Shown: piece after piece, positions 1 to 5,490 of the stretch | Layout of the letters: each line of letters starts with the position of its first letter | Numbering within the stretch: position 1 is the stretch's first letter | Assembly: GCA_010027915.1 (NCBI GenBank) | Contig: RGUG01000033.1 | Coordinates: 1-9,501, forward strand | Direction: 5' to 3' | DNA: 9,501 nt | Source: a bacterium | GTDB lineage: Bacteria > Margulisbacteria > Marinamargulisbacteria > SXXA01 | Notes under the pieces: generated by a model | Seen by the model: only the letters and a program-made list of their open reading frames with translations | Databases searched by the model: none | Told to the model about the DNA's origin: nothing | Made by a program: the position numbers and the translations under genes

Positions 1-49
1 ATGACGGGCTTCTTTCAATCCATTGATTGAGTTGAACTCAGGCGATGGG
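1..49. repeat. 49-bp direct repeat, copy 1
   Basis: Positions 1-49 recur at 155-203 with a single mismatch (G at 41, A at 195), giving a period of 154 bp. The unit starts ATGACGGGCTTC and ends in CGATGGG. It contains two small inverted repeats: TCAAT-CC-ATTGA near 16-27, and TGAGTT-G-AACTCA near 29-41. There is no T-tract, so it is not a standard intrinsic terminator. The repeat begins at the window edge, so the true left boundary is unknown and the match may extend further left. The spacing and the presence of only two copies do not fit a CRISPR array. Confidence 0.85.
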
Positions 50-158
50 CCATTGGCCCCGTTTAATGGGGCAAGTACGGGTGGGGGAATGGGCCCCCTT
101 GACCAAGTCGGAATGGCAGCCATTGCCGAAAGCCTTGGCCCAGGCCGTTGACGCATGA
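45..158 (+). other. Possible 3'-end remnant or short ORF between the repeat copies
   Basis: The 105 bp between the two repeat copies carries an open frame from ATG 45 to TGA 156-158, 37 codons, with a protein-like stretch VRVGEWAPLTKSEW followed by QPLPKALAQAVDA. The stop codon lies in the first bases of repeat copy 2 (GCA-TGA-CGGGC). Copy 1 starts with the same ATGACGGGC, so a plus-strand gene left of the window could end at the equivalent TGA (2-4). In that case this segment would be a partial duplicate of that gene's 3' end. No Shine-Dalgarno site was found and no family is recognised; an independent functional gene is unlikely. Confidence 0.3.
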
Positions 159-203
159 CGGGCTTCTTTCAATCCATTGATTGAGTTGAACTCAAGCGAT
201 GGG
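155..203. repeat. 49-bp direct repeat, copy 2
   Basis: This is the second copy of the repeat at 1-49, with one substitution. The substitution (A at 195) extends the inner palindrome to 7-bp arms, TTGAGTT-G-AACTCAA (181-195). Arms this close together with a one-base centre suit a dimeric protein site or a chance palindrome better than an RNA hairpin. The homology stops after CGATGGG: the following bases (TGTGGGG) differ from those after copy 1 (CCATTGG). Confidence 0.85.
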
Positions 204-231
204 TGTGGGGGGCATGTCACAGGGGAGGTGC

Positions 232-372
232 TCAGGTTGAAAGAGGGGTGGGTGAAGTGGCCGGTGGGTTTAACTGATTGGATTGGCGAATACCCCTGTT
301 AGCGTTTTCTGACTCGGGTTTTGGGCTGGTCTCACACGCTTGAGCCATCTTGATATCAAGATTCTTCATCAT
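232..372 (-). CDS. Candidate small protein, 46 aa, unknown function
   Basis: An open frame on the minus strand runs from ATG (372-370), with an in-frame second ATG at 369-367, to TGA at 232-234. It encodes 46 residues starting MMKNLDIKMAQACETS and ending in a Pro/Ser/Thr-rich tail (NPPATSPTPLST). The main support is the upstream sequence GGAAGGAGAGGT directly before the ATG: AAGGAG lies 7 nt from the second ATG (4 nt from the first), a near-ideal Shine-Dalgarno site. The protein is hydrophilic with one cysteine and no membrane segment or recognised domain. It is divergent from the membrane-protein gene to its right. Codons 3-8 lie in a perfect 16-bp palindrome. No clear promoter was found. 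The purine-rich stretch may have produced the Shine-Dalgarno site by chance, so confidence is modest. Confidence 0.35.
   Translation of the reverse strand: MMKNLDIKMAQACETSPKPESENANRGIRQSNQLNPPATSPTPLST
347..362. promoter_or_regulatory. Perfect 16-bp palindrome, possible operator
   Basis: ATCTTGATATCAAGAT is its own reverse complement. An 8-bp half-site with no spacer is uncommon by chance in about 9.5 kb. It lies immediately downstream of the candidate small-gene start (minus strand) and about 130 bp upstream of the membrane-protein start (plus strand), where a regulator site could act on either. It is followed at 373-401 by a pyrimidine-rich tract on the plus strand. The regulatory role is inferred from symmetry and position only. 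Confidence 0.3.
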
Positions 373-493
373 ACCTCTCCTTCCTCTTCTCATCATCATC
401 CTGATGACCATTCAACCGAGGGGGATGGTGGGAGTTGGTATCACACCCATTGTTTGATTCACTGTTTGCTTGGTTTTGTGTTACCATTTTTTG

Positions 494-1204
494 ATGCAAT
501 ACCCATTGGTTCAATTGGCTTGGCGTCGTCTGTATCAACACCCTCTTTTATTGGTTCCCCCTGTGATGGTAACGGTGTGTTCAGATACCCTACACCATTT
601 TTTGGTGCCATTGCTTCGTCCCTCCCTGATCATGGGGATTGGATTGGCGTGTGTGATCATGGCCGCCAAATGGATTGCCCTGGTATGGCAAGTCCATTGG
701 ATTGTGGGCACTTATCGTGCCCGTGTGTCGGTTCATCGTGGGTTTTTATTGGGGTGGTTTGTCTGTCTGATGGCGGGTGAATGGTGTTTGTTACTCTCTC
801 AGTTTACTGGTCGTGACTCATTGGGGGTGCCGTTTTCAACGGTTCCCACGCTGTGGCATCTGCCGTTGCCGGTGATGGCCATGGTGTTAGGGTGTCAGCT
901 TCTGATGGCGTGGGGCTTTCCCTTGATGATGGTTGAATGTGCTCACCAGGCCACCTTGGGTATGGCGGTCTTGCGGGTGGTTCGTTATGTTCGTGTGTGC
1001 ACCAAACCGTTGCTATGGGCGTTGTTAATGGCGTTTTTGGTGGCGTTTGCGGTGATGCTGGTGACCCTTTCGTTGTCATCCTTGCCGCTTTTGGGACCCA
1101 CCATTCAACGGGTGGGGTTCGGGATCGTGATAGGCTCTTGGCATCTTCTTTGGATTGTGTCCTATTGTGATCACCGCTCCCTGGCGTTGCGATCACCCGT
1201 ATGA
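494..1204 (+). CDS. Multi-pass integral membrane protein of unknown function
   Basis: This encodes a 236-residue, strongly hydrophobic protein. Using the ATG at 494 (MQYPLVQLAWRRLYQHPLLL), about five to six membrane segments are visible, roughly at residues 18-40, 44-72, 83-103, 125-148, 171-192 and 205-225. Short basic patches between them (RRLYQH, TYRARVSVHR, RVVRYVRVCTK) suggest cytoplasmic loops. The start W-R-x-L-x-x-H-P-L-L-L resembles the amphipathic opening of several poorly described inner-membrane families, but no named family is recognised. The frame is open back to a TTG at 470, which would add eight residues; neither start has a clear Shine-Dalgarno site. The last codons (RSPV-stop) fall inside a segment duplicated from the end of the convergent phosphatase gene. 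It may be a small transporter-like or structural membrane protein; no function is assigned. Confidence 0.7.
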   Translation: MQYPLVQLAWRRLYQHPLLLVPPVMVTVCSDTLHHFLVPLLRPSLIMGIGLACVIMAAKWIALVWQVHWIVGTYRARVSVHRGFLLGWFVCLMAGEWCLLLSQFTGRDSLGVPFSTVPTLWHLPLPVMAMVLGCQLLMAWGFPLMMVECAHQATLGMAVLRVVRYVRVCTKPLLWALLMAFLVAFAVMLVTLSLSSLPLLGPTIQRVGFGIVIGSWHLLWIVSYCDHRSLALRSPV

Positions 1205-1335
1205 GGGAATCTAGGTAGAAGGGAGGGAAAAACATGGGTCGGTGGATTCGGTTGGGGGGTGCCAGCCAATCATGGCCACGGTTACATCATCTGATTGGGG
1301 GGTATTCTCCCCGGGCCCATGGATGCATCAGGGCC
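1187..1335 (-). pseudogene. Decayed partial duplicate of the phosphatase 3' end
   Basis: Positions 1187-1302 match 1406-1521 (offset 219) with about eight mismatches in 116 bp. After a short divergent stretch the match resumes at TGCATCAGGGC (1324 versus 1548, offset 224). Read on the minus strand, the copy encodes PQSDDVTVAMIGWHPP, then TESTDPCFSLPST and a premature TAG. The intact gene reads PQSDDLTVAIIGWHPP, then TESTDPRFPLPSTRLPSYG. It therefore includes the terminal metal-binding Asp-Asp motif of the PP2C domain, but nothing upstream of about the last 50 codons. There is no start codon or ribosome binding site, so it cannot make a phosphatase. Substitutions have changed Arg to Cys and Pro to Ser and created the stop, as expected for a sequence free of selection. 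Confidence 0.8.
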
Positions 1336-1357
1336 TGTTTGGATAGGGTTCATTTAT

Positions 1358-1388
1358 CCATTCCCCTCTGGTCGGTAGGGGTGAATGG
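1358..1388. terminator. Inverted repeat between convergent genes, weak terminator candidate
   Basis: CCATTCCCCT (1358-1367) can pair with AGGGG (1377-1381) plus AATGG (1384-1388), giving a 10-bp stem with a 2-nt bulge (TG) and a 9-nt loop. It lies between the convergent membrane-protein gene and the phosphatase, in sequence that is not part of the duplication. Neither strand shows a T-tract after the stem, so it is not a canonical intrinsic terminator. It might stabilise RNA ends or stop transcription with Rho. Confidence 0.25.
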
Positions 1389-1405
1389 TGGCCATTGGTG
1401 TGCCC

Positions 1406-1559
1406 TTGCGATCACCCGTATGAGGGAAGCCGGGTAGAGGGGAGGGGAAAACGTGGGTCGGTGGATTCGGTTGGGGGGTGCCAGCCAATAATGGCCACGG
1501 TTAAATCATCTGATTGGGGGGCCTCCCCCACAAACTGGGCCAATTGTTGCATCAGGGCT
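1406..1559 (-). repeat. Source copy of the duplicated phosphatase 3' end
   Basis: This is the intact counterpart of the decayed copy at 1187-1335. It comprises about the last 145 bp of the phosphatase coding region plus six bases beyond its stop codon. The match begins sharply at TTGCGATCACCCG (1406), just downstream of the phosphatase stop (TGA, 1412-1414 on the minus strand). The direct orientation and 219-bp offset point to an unequal tandem duplication rather than an inversion. Confidence 0.8.
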
Positions 1560-2947
1560 TGGGTTTTTTCTTGCGGTGGTGCTACCCCTCGACAGGCAGT
1601 TAACAGGGCCTCGTCACCAAAAAAATCACCGGTTTGGTTGCGTGCTTCGGTAATCCCATCGGTATATAACACCAGTTGATCCTGCGGGCATAATGACACG
1701 GTGTGGGATTGGTAAGCGGGAATGGGTTCGATTCCCAATGGCATGCCATGTTCGACACTTACCCACCGACTCTCGGATGCATGGCATACAATAGGAGGGG
1801 TATGCCCCGCCACGCTCAAGGTAACCAGACCGGTTTGAAGGTCCAACTGCCCGCTAATCATGGTGACAAATAACCCCGCCCGATGGGTGTCACACAGCGT
1901 TTTATTCATTTTTTCAAGCAATTGATGGGGTAATAATCCGGTGGTGGCATCGGCTTTCCATAAGGTGGTGGTCATGACCATTAACAATGCGGCGGGCATG
2001 CCTTTTCCCGATACATCCCCGATACAAAAATACAGGGTTTGGCCATCGTCTGACATCATAAAATCATAAAAGTCGCCCCCCACGGCTTTGGCAGGCTCAA
2101 TGTGGGCAAACAATTGCCATTGGTCTTGTTGGGGGAACAACGGAAAGTCACGGGGTACCATCGTCATTTGAATCGTGCGGGCAATCGCCAATTCACTGCT
2201 TAAGCGTTCTTGGGTGGCCGCTGTTTGGGTCATGTGTTGAATGGTGACACACAATTGATTTTCCATGCGTGTAATGGCCTGTGCCAACATCCCCACCTCA
2301 TCCCGGTTTGTTTTGGCGATTTGTAAGATGGCCCCTTGTTGGTCGGATGGGCGGTCAAAACGATGTTGTCCCAATGCACGGGCGTAGCGGGTTAGGGTAC
2401 GCAAAGGGGCTGATAATTGGTTGATCCACCAGCGGGCCAGCAGAATGGTGAACAAAAACAAGATGAAGATCACGCCTTGTTGAATCCAAAACCCCATAAT
2501 GGCCTCTTTGGTAATCCACGTTTGATTCACCCCAACTTGGACGCTCCACCCACTGTCCGTGGGTCGTTGGATATCAATGACCGATCCTGCGTCACGCAAG
2601 GCAATCTTGGATACCTTGGCGGTTCGGTGTGGATTGATCATGGCCAACGGTTCGGGAATAGGACCCGGGATGCTGTTGATGACTATCTGATGGTGGTCAT
2701 TACGAATAATAATGTATTCAACCCCCCGCTTATTCTGGTGATGACGTACCATTCGTTCCAATAGATTGGGAGGGGTGTTCTGACCAATCAATACCCCCAA
2801 ACTGTCGGCCAATGCAATGCCTTGTTGCGTGTTTTCTTTTTCTAATACCGACATGATATTCAGTGCAGATCCCACCGAAGAAAACAGGGCAATGCCCCCA
2901 AATAGCACCGTCAAAATGGCCAACGTTTTCCCCAATAACCGACTCAT
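1412..2947 (-). CDS. Membrane-bound HAMP / PP2C (SpoIIE-RsbU type) serine phosphatase
   Basis: The protein has 511 residues with a sensor-output layout. Membrane segment 1 is at about 8-28, followed by an extracytoplasmic sensor region at about 30-150. Membrane segment 2 is at about 153-172 (WIQQGVIFILFLFTILLA), a HAMP linker at 173-232, a short coiled linker (QERLSSELAIARTIQ) to about 260, and a PP2C phosphatase domain at about 275-490. Metal-binding motifs are intact: AVGGDFYDF (Asp292), GDVSGKGMPAALLM (Asp311), LYTDGITEA (Asp430) and SDDLTVA (Asp480/481). SELAIARTIQMTMVP is typical of RsbU-like enzymes, which dephosphorylate a serine on an anti-sigma-factor antagonist. The start at 2947 was chosen because AGAGG lies 9 nt upstream and the preceding gene stops 2 bp before it; the frame could extend 16 codons further. 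The partner antagonist and anti-sigma factor are not in the window. The target and the sensed signal are unknown. Confidence 0.9.
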   Translation of the reverse strand: MSRLLGKTLAILTVLFGGIALFSSVGSALNIMSVLEKENTQQGIALADSLGVLIGQNTPPNLLERMVRHHQNKRGVEYIIIRNDHHQIVINSIPGPIPEPLAMINPHRTAKVSKIALRDAGSVIDIQRPTDSGWSVQVGVNQTWITKEAIMGFWIQQGVIFILFLFTILLARWWINQLSAPLRTLTRYARALGQHRFDRPSDQQGAILQIAKTNRDEVGMLAQAITRMENQLCVTIQHMTQTAATQERLSSELAIARTIQMTMVPRDFPLFPQQDQWQLFAHIEPAKAVGGDFYDFMMSDDGQTLYFCIGDVSGKGMPAALLMVMTTTLWKADATTGLLPHQLLEKMNKTLCDTHRAGLFVTMISGQLDLQTGLVTLSVAGHTPPIVCHASESRWVSVEHGMPLGIEPIPAYQSHTVSLCPQDQLVLYTDGITEARNQTGDFFGDEALLTACRGVAPPQEKTQALMQQLAQFVGEAPQSDDLTVAIIGWHPPTESTDPRFPLPSTRLPSYG

Positions 2948-2949
2948 CG

Positions 2950-3624
2950 TCAATGGCCTCTCATGGCACGCCGCATGGCGGAATTGTGCTGGCATTCATG
3001 GGCAATGGTGCTGGTGGGCGTTGCCCCATAATCATGCCCTGGGCATACCCGCATGGACGGGTTCAATTGACCCAACCGACGCAGGCTTGCCATCATCTCG
3101 GATGGGGAACTGGTGGGTAAATCCACCCGTCCACAGGCCCCCACAAACAAGGTATCGCCTGTTATGATCAGGCCGCCTCCCGCTTCCTCATCTGCACGGG
3201 GATGGCTGATTGCCATGACCCCGTTTTCTTCTATCCTGACACTCACCGATTCTAGTATCCAGCACAGGCTATCTTGACTGTGCCCAGGGGTATGCCACAC
3301 CCGCCACTGATAGTCCCCGGTGGTGACCCACTCATTGTCGGCGACTGAGATATGCGAACCCGTTAAATGGTCAACCAAGAGGTGGGGGTGGTGCCAGGTG
3401 GTCGCCCCCGTGATGCCCACCAATTCATCCAATGCATTGACATGGTCAAAGTGCCCATGGGTCAGCCAAATATGCACAATGTTGCATCCGTATGAACGGG
3501 CCAATGTGACCGGAAGACTGGCATCCCATGCCGGGTCGATGGCAATGGCCGTTTGGTTCTCTGGCTGTACCATTAGGTATTGCAAATTATCCATGGGACC
3601 GGATCGAAATTGAATGACTTTCAT
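2950..3624 (-). CDS. Metallo-beta-lactamase-fold hydrolase (glyoxalase II-like)
   Basis: This encodes a 224-residue soluble protein. The zinc-binding motif THGHFDH is at 55-61 (H56, H58, D60, H61), with further ligands in TPGHS (H115), GDTLF (D157) and PGHDYG (H197). GDTLF followed by VGACGRVDLP is typical of the glyoxalase II / persulfide dioxygenase branch, which acts on glutathione or other thiol conjugates. The ending TIAHECQHNSAMR corresponds to the T-x(3)-E-x(3)-N segment of these proteins. Residues 125-150 carry an insertion-like acidic stretch (IEENGVMAISHPRADEEAGG) before the strand leading to GDTLF. The start at 3624 forms an ATGA overlap with the metW stop, with AGGGA about 9 nt upstream; a longer frame reaches 3651. 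Substrate is not determined. Placement between metW and the phosphatase hints at thiol or sulfur metabolism, which is inference. Confidence 0.85.
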   Translation of the reverse strand: MKVIQFRSGPMDNLQYLMVQPENQTAIAIDPAWDASLPVTLARSYGCNIVHIWLTHGHFDHVNALDELVGITGATTWHHPHLLVDHLTGSHISVADNEWVTTGDYQWRVWHTPGHSQDSLCWILESVSVRIEENGVMAISHPRADEEAGGGLIITGDTLFVGACGRVDLPTSSPSEMMASLRRLGQLNPSMRVCPGHDYGATPTSTIAHECQHNSAMRRAMRGH

Positions 3625-4211
3625 GATGAAATCCCTTTGCTTAGGCAACAAATGCCATATTCACACCGCATGTTATCCAGCCACCCCATTGACCGGGTGG
3701 TGCCATCGGCTTGTAACATGGTCATGTTAAACCCTTCTCGTTGGCACATGGCCTGAAAGTCGAGCAGGGTAATGACCCGAATGTTGGGGGTGTTGTCCCA
3801 CCGATAAGGTAACGCATGGGTGACCGGGGTGATGCCTTGTAATAGTTGCCATCGGTTTCGCCAATACCCAAAATTAGGGAAGGTTACCATTCCGTAGCGG
3901 CCTACCCTGAGCATTTCGTGTAATACTTTGGTGGGACGCTTGACTTGTTGCAACGTTTGGGACAACAGCACATAGTCAAACCGTTGGTCCCCAAATTCTT
4001 GTAACCCTTCATCGATGTCACCTTGATACGCAGCCAGTCCCCGTTGAATGCACGTTTTAATGTTCTCAAATTCGATGTCGATGCCATACCCCGTGATCTG
4101 CTTGTGGGTTTGCAAATGGGCCAACAAATCCCCATTGCCACACCCCAAATCCAACACCCGTGACCCCAAGGGAATATGTGATGCCAGCCAATGGGCCATG
4201 GGGGAACTCAT
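3621..4211 (-). CDS. metW: MetW, methyltransferase-like methionine biosynthesis protein
   Basis: A 196-residue protein with the Rossmann SAM-binding motif RVLDLGCGNGDLL at about 18-30 and the acidic GYGIDIE at about 41-47. FDYVLLSQTLQQVKRP, then the segment MVTFPNFGYWRNR and YRWDNTPNIRVIT are hallmarks of MetW. In proteobacteria MetW is encoded next to metX and is needed for, or strengthens, homoserine acyltransferase activity. It has a methyltransferase fold, but its catalytic role is not settled. The start at 4211 makes an ATGA overlap with the metX stop (4208-4210), which fits translational coupling; an ATG two codons upstream (4217) is possible. The C-terminus CEYGICCLSKGISS has a cysteine-rich turn typical of the end of this family. 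The product is expected to act in the cytoplasm with MetX. Confidence 0.93.
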   Translation of the reverse strand: MSSPMAHWLASHIPLGSRVLDLGCGNGDLLAHLQTHKQITGYGIDIEFENIKTCIQRGLAAYQGDIDEGLQEFGDQRFDYVLLSQTLQQVKRPTKVLHEMLRVGRYGMVTFPNFGYWRNRWQLLQGITPVTHALPYRWDNTPNIRVITLLDFQAMCQREGFNMTMLQADGTTRSMGWLDNMRCEYGICCLSKGISS

Positions 4212-5302
4212 TGGCATAAAAAAGCCGCCACCAAGTCATTCAATGGGGGGCTATCCATTAAAAAGGCATCGTGCCCATAAGGGGATGCCAGATTGGCATA
4301 TGACACCTGTTTGTTGAGTTTCATGAGGGTGCTTGCCAATTCTTTGCTTTGATGGGGTGGGTACAACCAATCCGAGTCAATGGATACCACTAAAAAGCGT
4401 GCCGAACTGGTCTCAAACGCCTGTTCCAATGACCCATATTTTTTTTCGAGATCAAAATAATTGACGGCTTTGGTGAGGTATAAATACGAGTTGGCATCAA
4501 ACCGATTCACAAATTTATCCCCTTGATACAACAAATAGCTTTCAACCTGAAATTCCGTGTTAAAATCATACCCATAATCGGGTCGCTGTTGCAAATTTCG
4601 GCCAAATTTTAAGCGCATGGCCTCATCTGATAAGTAGGTAATGTGACCAATCATGCGTGCAATGGCCAATCCATCATGGGGTTGAACATCCAATCCATAA
4701 TAAAACCCATTGTTCCAATGCGGGTCTGATAAAATGGCGTGTCGCCCGACCGAATCAAAGGCCAAGGCTTGAGGCGATAATTTTGCCGTGCTTGCAATGG
4801 CAATCACAGCATTGACCTGTTGGGGGTACATGCAAGCCCATTCCAACGCCTGCATCCCGCCCATGGACCCCCCAATGACGGCGTGCCACTGGGGGATGCC
4901 CAGGGCGGTGAACAAGGCATGTTGGGCTCTCACCATGTCCCCAATGGTAATCACCGGAAACTGAATCCCATACGGTACCCCCACATGGGGATTGAGGCTG
5001 CTCGGTCCGGTGCTACCTGCACACCCTCCGATGACGTTGCTACACACCACAAAAAAACGATTGGTATCAATGGCCTTACCTGGTCCAACGACCCCGTCCC
5101 ACCACCCAGTAGGGTGTCCCGGGATACTGGCCACATGGGCATTGCCTGTGAGGGCATGGCATATCAAAATGGCGTTGTCACGTTGGGGGGATAATTGGCC
5201 ATGGGTCTCGTATGCCAATTCAACCGGCGAGAGTGTGCCCCCACTGTCCAAATGCAACGGACCATCTGGTCCAAACCCAACCCAAACATCTGACGTGTAC
5301 AT
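4208..5302 (-). CDS. metX: Homoserine O-acetyltransferase (MetX), possibly succinyl-specific
   Basis: MetX acylates homoserine from acetyl-CoA or succinyl-CoA, the committed step to methionine by sulfhydrylation. It is an alpha/beta-hydrolase. Using the ATG at 5302 it has 364 residues, normal for the family. Visible landmarks are LAYETHG, CHALTGNAHV, the ligand-site segment GWWDGVVGPGKAIDT, SNVIGGCAGSTGPSS, the nucleophile elbow GGSMGGMQALEW (Ser146), the acid in SIDSDWLYPP (Asp311) and the base in YGHDAFL (His344). The start at 5302 was chosen because the family usually begins about seven residues before the V-G-x motif (here VWVGFGP). A longer frame to 5341 adds 13 residues (MGWWHFLKHD...). 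Neither start has a clear Shine-Dalgarno site. The gene follows tRNA-Gly with no visible terminator and overlaps metW by 4 bp. Acetyl versus succinyl preference cannot be decided by eye. Confidence 0.95.
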   Translation of the reverse strand: MYTSDVWVGFGPDGPLHLDSGGTLSPVELAYETHGQLSPQRDNAILICHALTGNAHVASIPGHPTGWWDGVVGPGKAIDTNRFFVVCSNVIGGCAGSTGPSSLNPHVGVPYGIQFPVITIGDMVRAQHALFTALGIPQWHAVIGGSMGGMQALEWACMYPQQVNAVIAIASTAKLSPQALAFDSVGRHAILSDPHWNNGFYYGLDVQPHDGLAIARMIGHITYLSDEAMRLKFGRNLQQRPDYGYDFNTEFQVESYLLYQGDKFVNRFDANSYLYLTKAVNYFDLEKKYGSLEQAFETSSARFLVVSIDSDWLYPPHQSKELASTLMKLNKQVSYANLASPYGHDAFLMDSPPLNDLVAAFLCQ

Positions 5303-5362
5303 GCTGACCCAATCATGCTTCAAAAAGTGCCACCAGCCCATCTACAACCGGCAACCGGTGGT

Positions 5363-5460
5363 GACAATTGGAGCGGGAGACGAGGCTCGAACTCGCGACC
5401 TCAAGCTTGGAAGGCTAGTGCTCTACCAACTGAGCTACTCCCGCAGTCCCTGCAATTGTC
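5363..5460. repeat. 8-bp inverted repeat flanking the tRNA
   Basis: GACAATTG (5363-5370) and CAATTGTC (5453-5460) are exact reverse complements on either side of the tRNA-Gly gene. In the transcript the 5' leader GACAAUUG could pair with the trailer CAAUUGUC, which includes the last two bases of the encoded CCA. This would extend the acceptor stem across a short internal loop. It may be a processing structure or coincidence; CAATTG is itself a palindrome, which raises the chance probability. Confidence 0.4.
5369..5444 (-). tRNA. tRNA-Gly (anticodon UCC)
   Basis: A complete 76-nt cloverleaf on the minus strand. The acceptor stem is GCGGGAG/CTCCCGC and the D arm is GCTC-AGTTGGTA-GAGC. The anticodon loop is CTTCCAA, with anticodon TCC at 5409-5411. 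The variable loop is AGGTC and the T arm is GCGAG-TTCGAGC-CTCGT. The discriminator is U and the CCA is encoded in DNA (5369-5371). The anticodon stem CTAGC/GCTTG has one U-U mismatch at positions 28-42; the remaining pairs are normal. UCC reads GGA and, through wobble, GGG, which is useful here because the genes use many GGG codons. The gene lies 66 bp upstream of the metX start on the same strand and is probably co-transcribed with it. Confidence 0.97.
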
Positions 5461-5490
5461 GCAACCTAAAAGACCCTTGCGATGCCTCGC

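Noticed and set aside
1..203. CRISPR array
   Set aside because: Only two 49-bp copies occur, the spacer is 105 bp, and no cas gene is visible.
38..220. Minus-strand 60-codon frame across the repeat
   Set aside because: It has no ribosome binding site and crosses repeat copy 2 and part of copy 1. The 154-bp period is not a multiple of three, so the repeat is not a coding repeat in this frame.
237..302. Short plus-strand frame starting TTG after AGGGGAGG (about 21 codons)
   Set aside because: The Shine-Dalgarno-like match is good, but the frame is very short, starts with TTG and overlaps the end of the candidate minus-strand gene. There is too little to support a leader peptide.
340..780. Plus-strand 146-codon frame overlapping the membrane-protein gene
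   Set aside because: Its composition is irregular (His/Ser/Gly-rich). It is out of frame with the better-supported membrane protein and has no ribosome binding site.
804..1235. Minus-strand 143-codon frame opposite the membrane gene
   Set aside because: It is Pro/Arg/Thr-rich shadow sequence opposite a hydrophobic protein. It begins in the decayed duplicate in a different frame from the phosphatase.
1234..1679. Plus-strand frames that look like a duplicated small gene pair (GRWIRLGGASQ and SVDSVGGCQPIM)
   Set aside because: They resemble each other only because they are antisense readings of the duplicated phosphatase 3' end.
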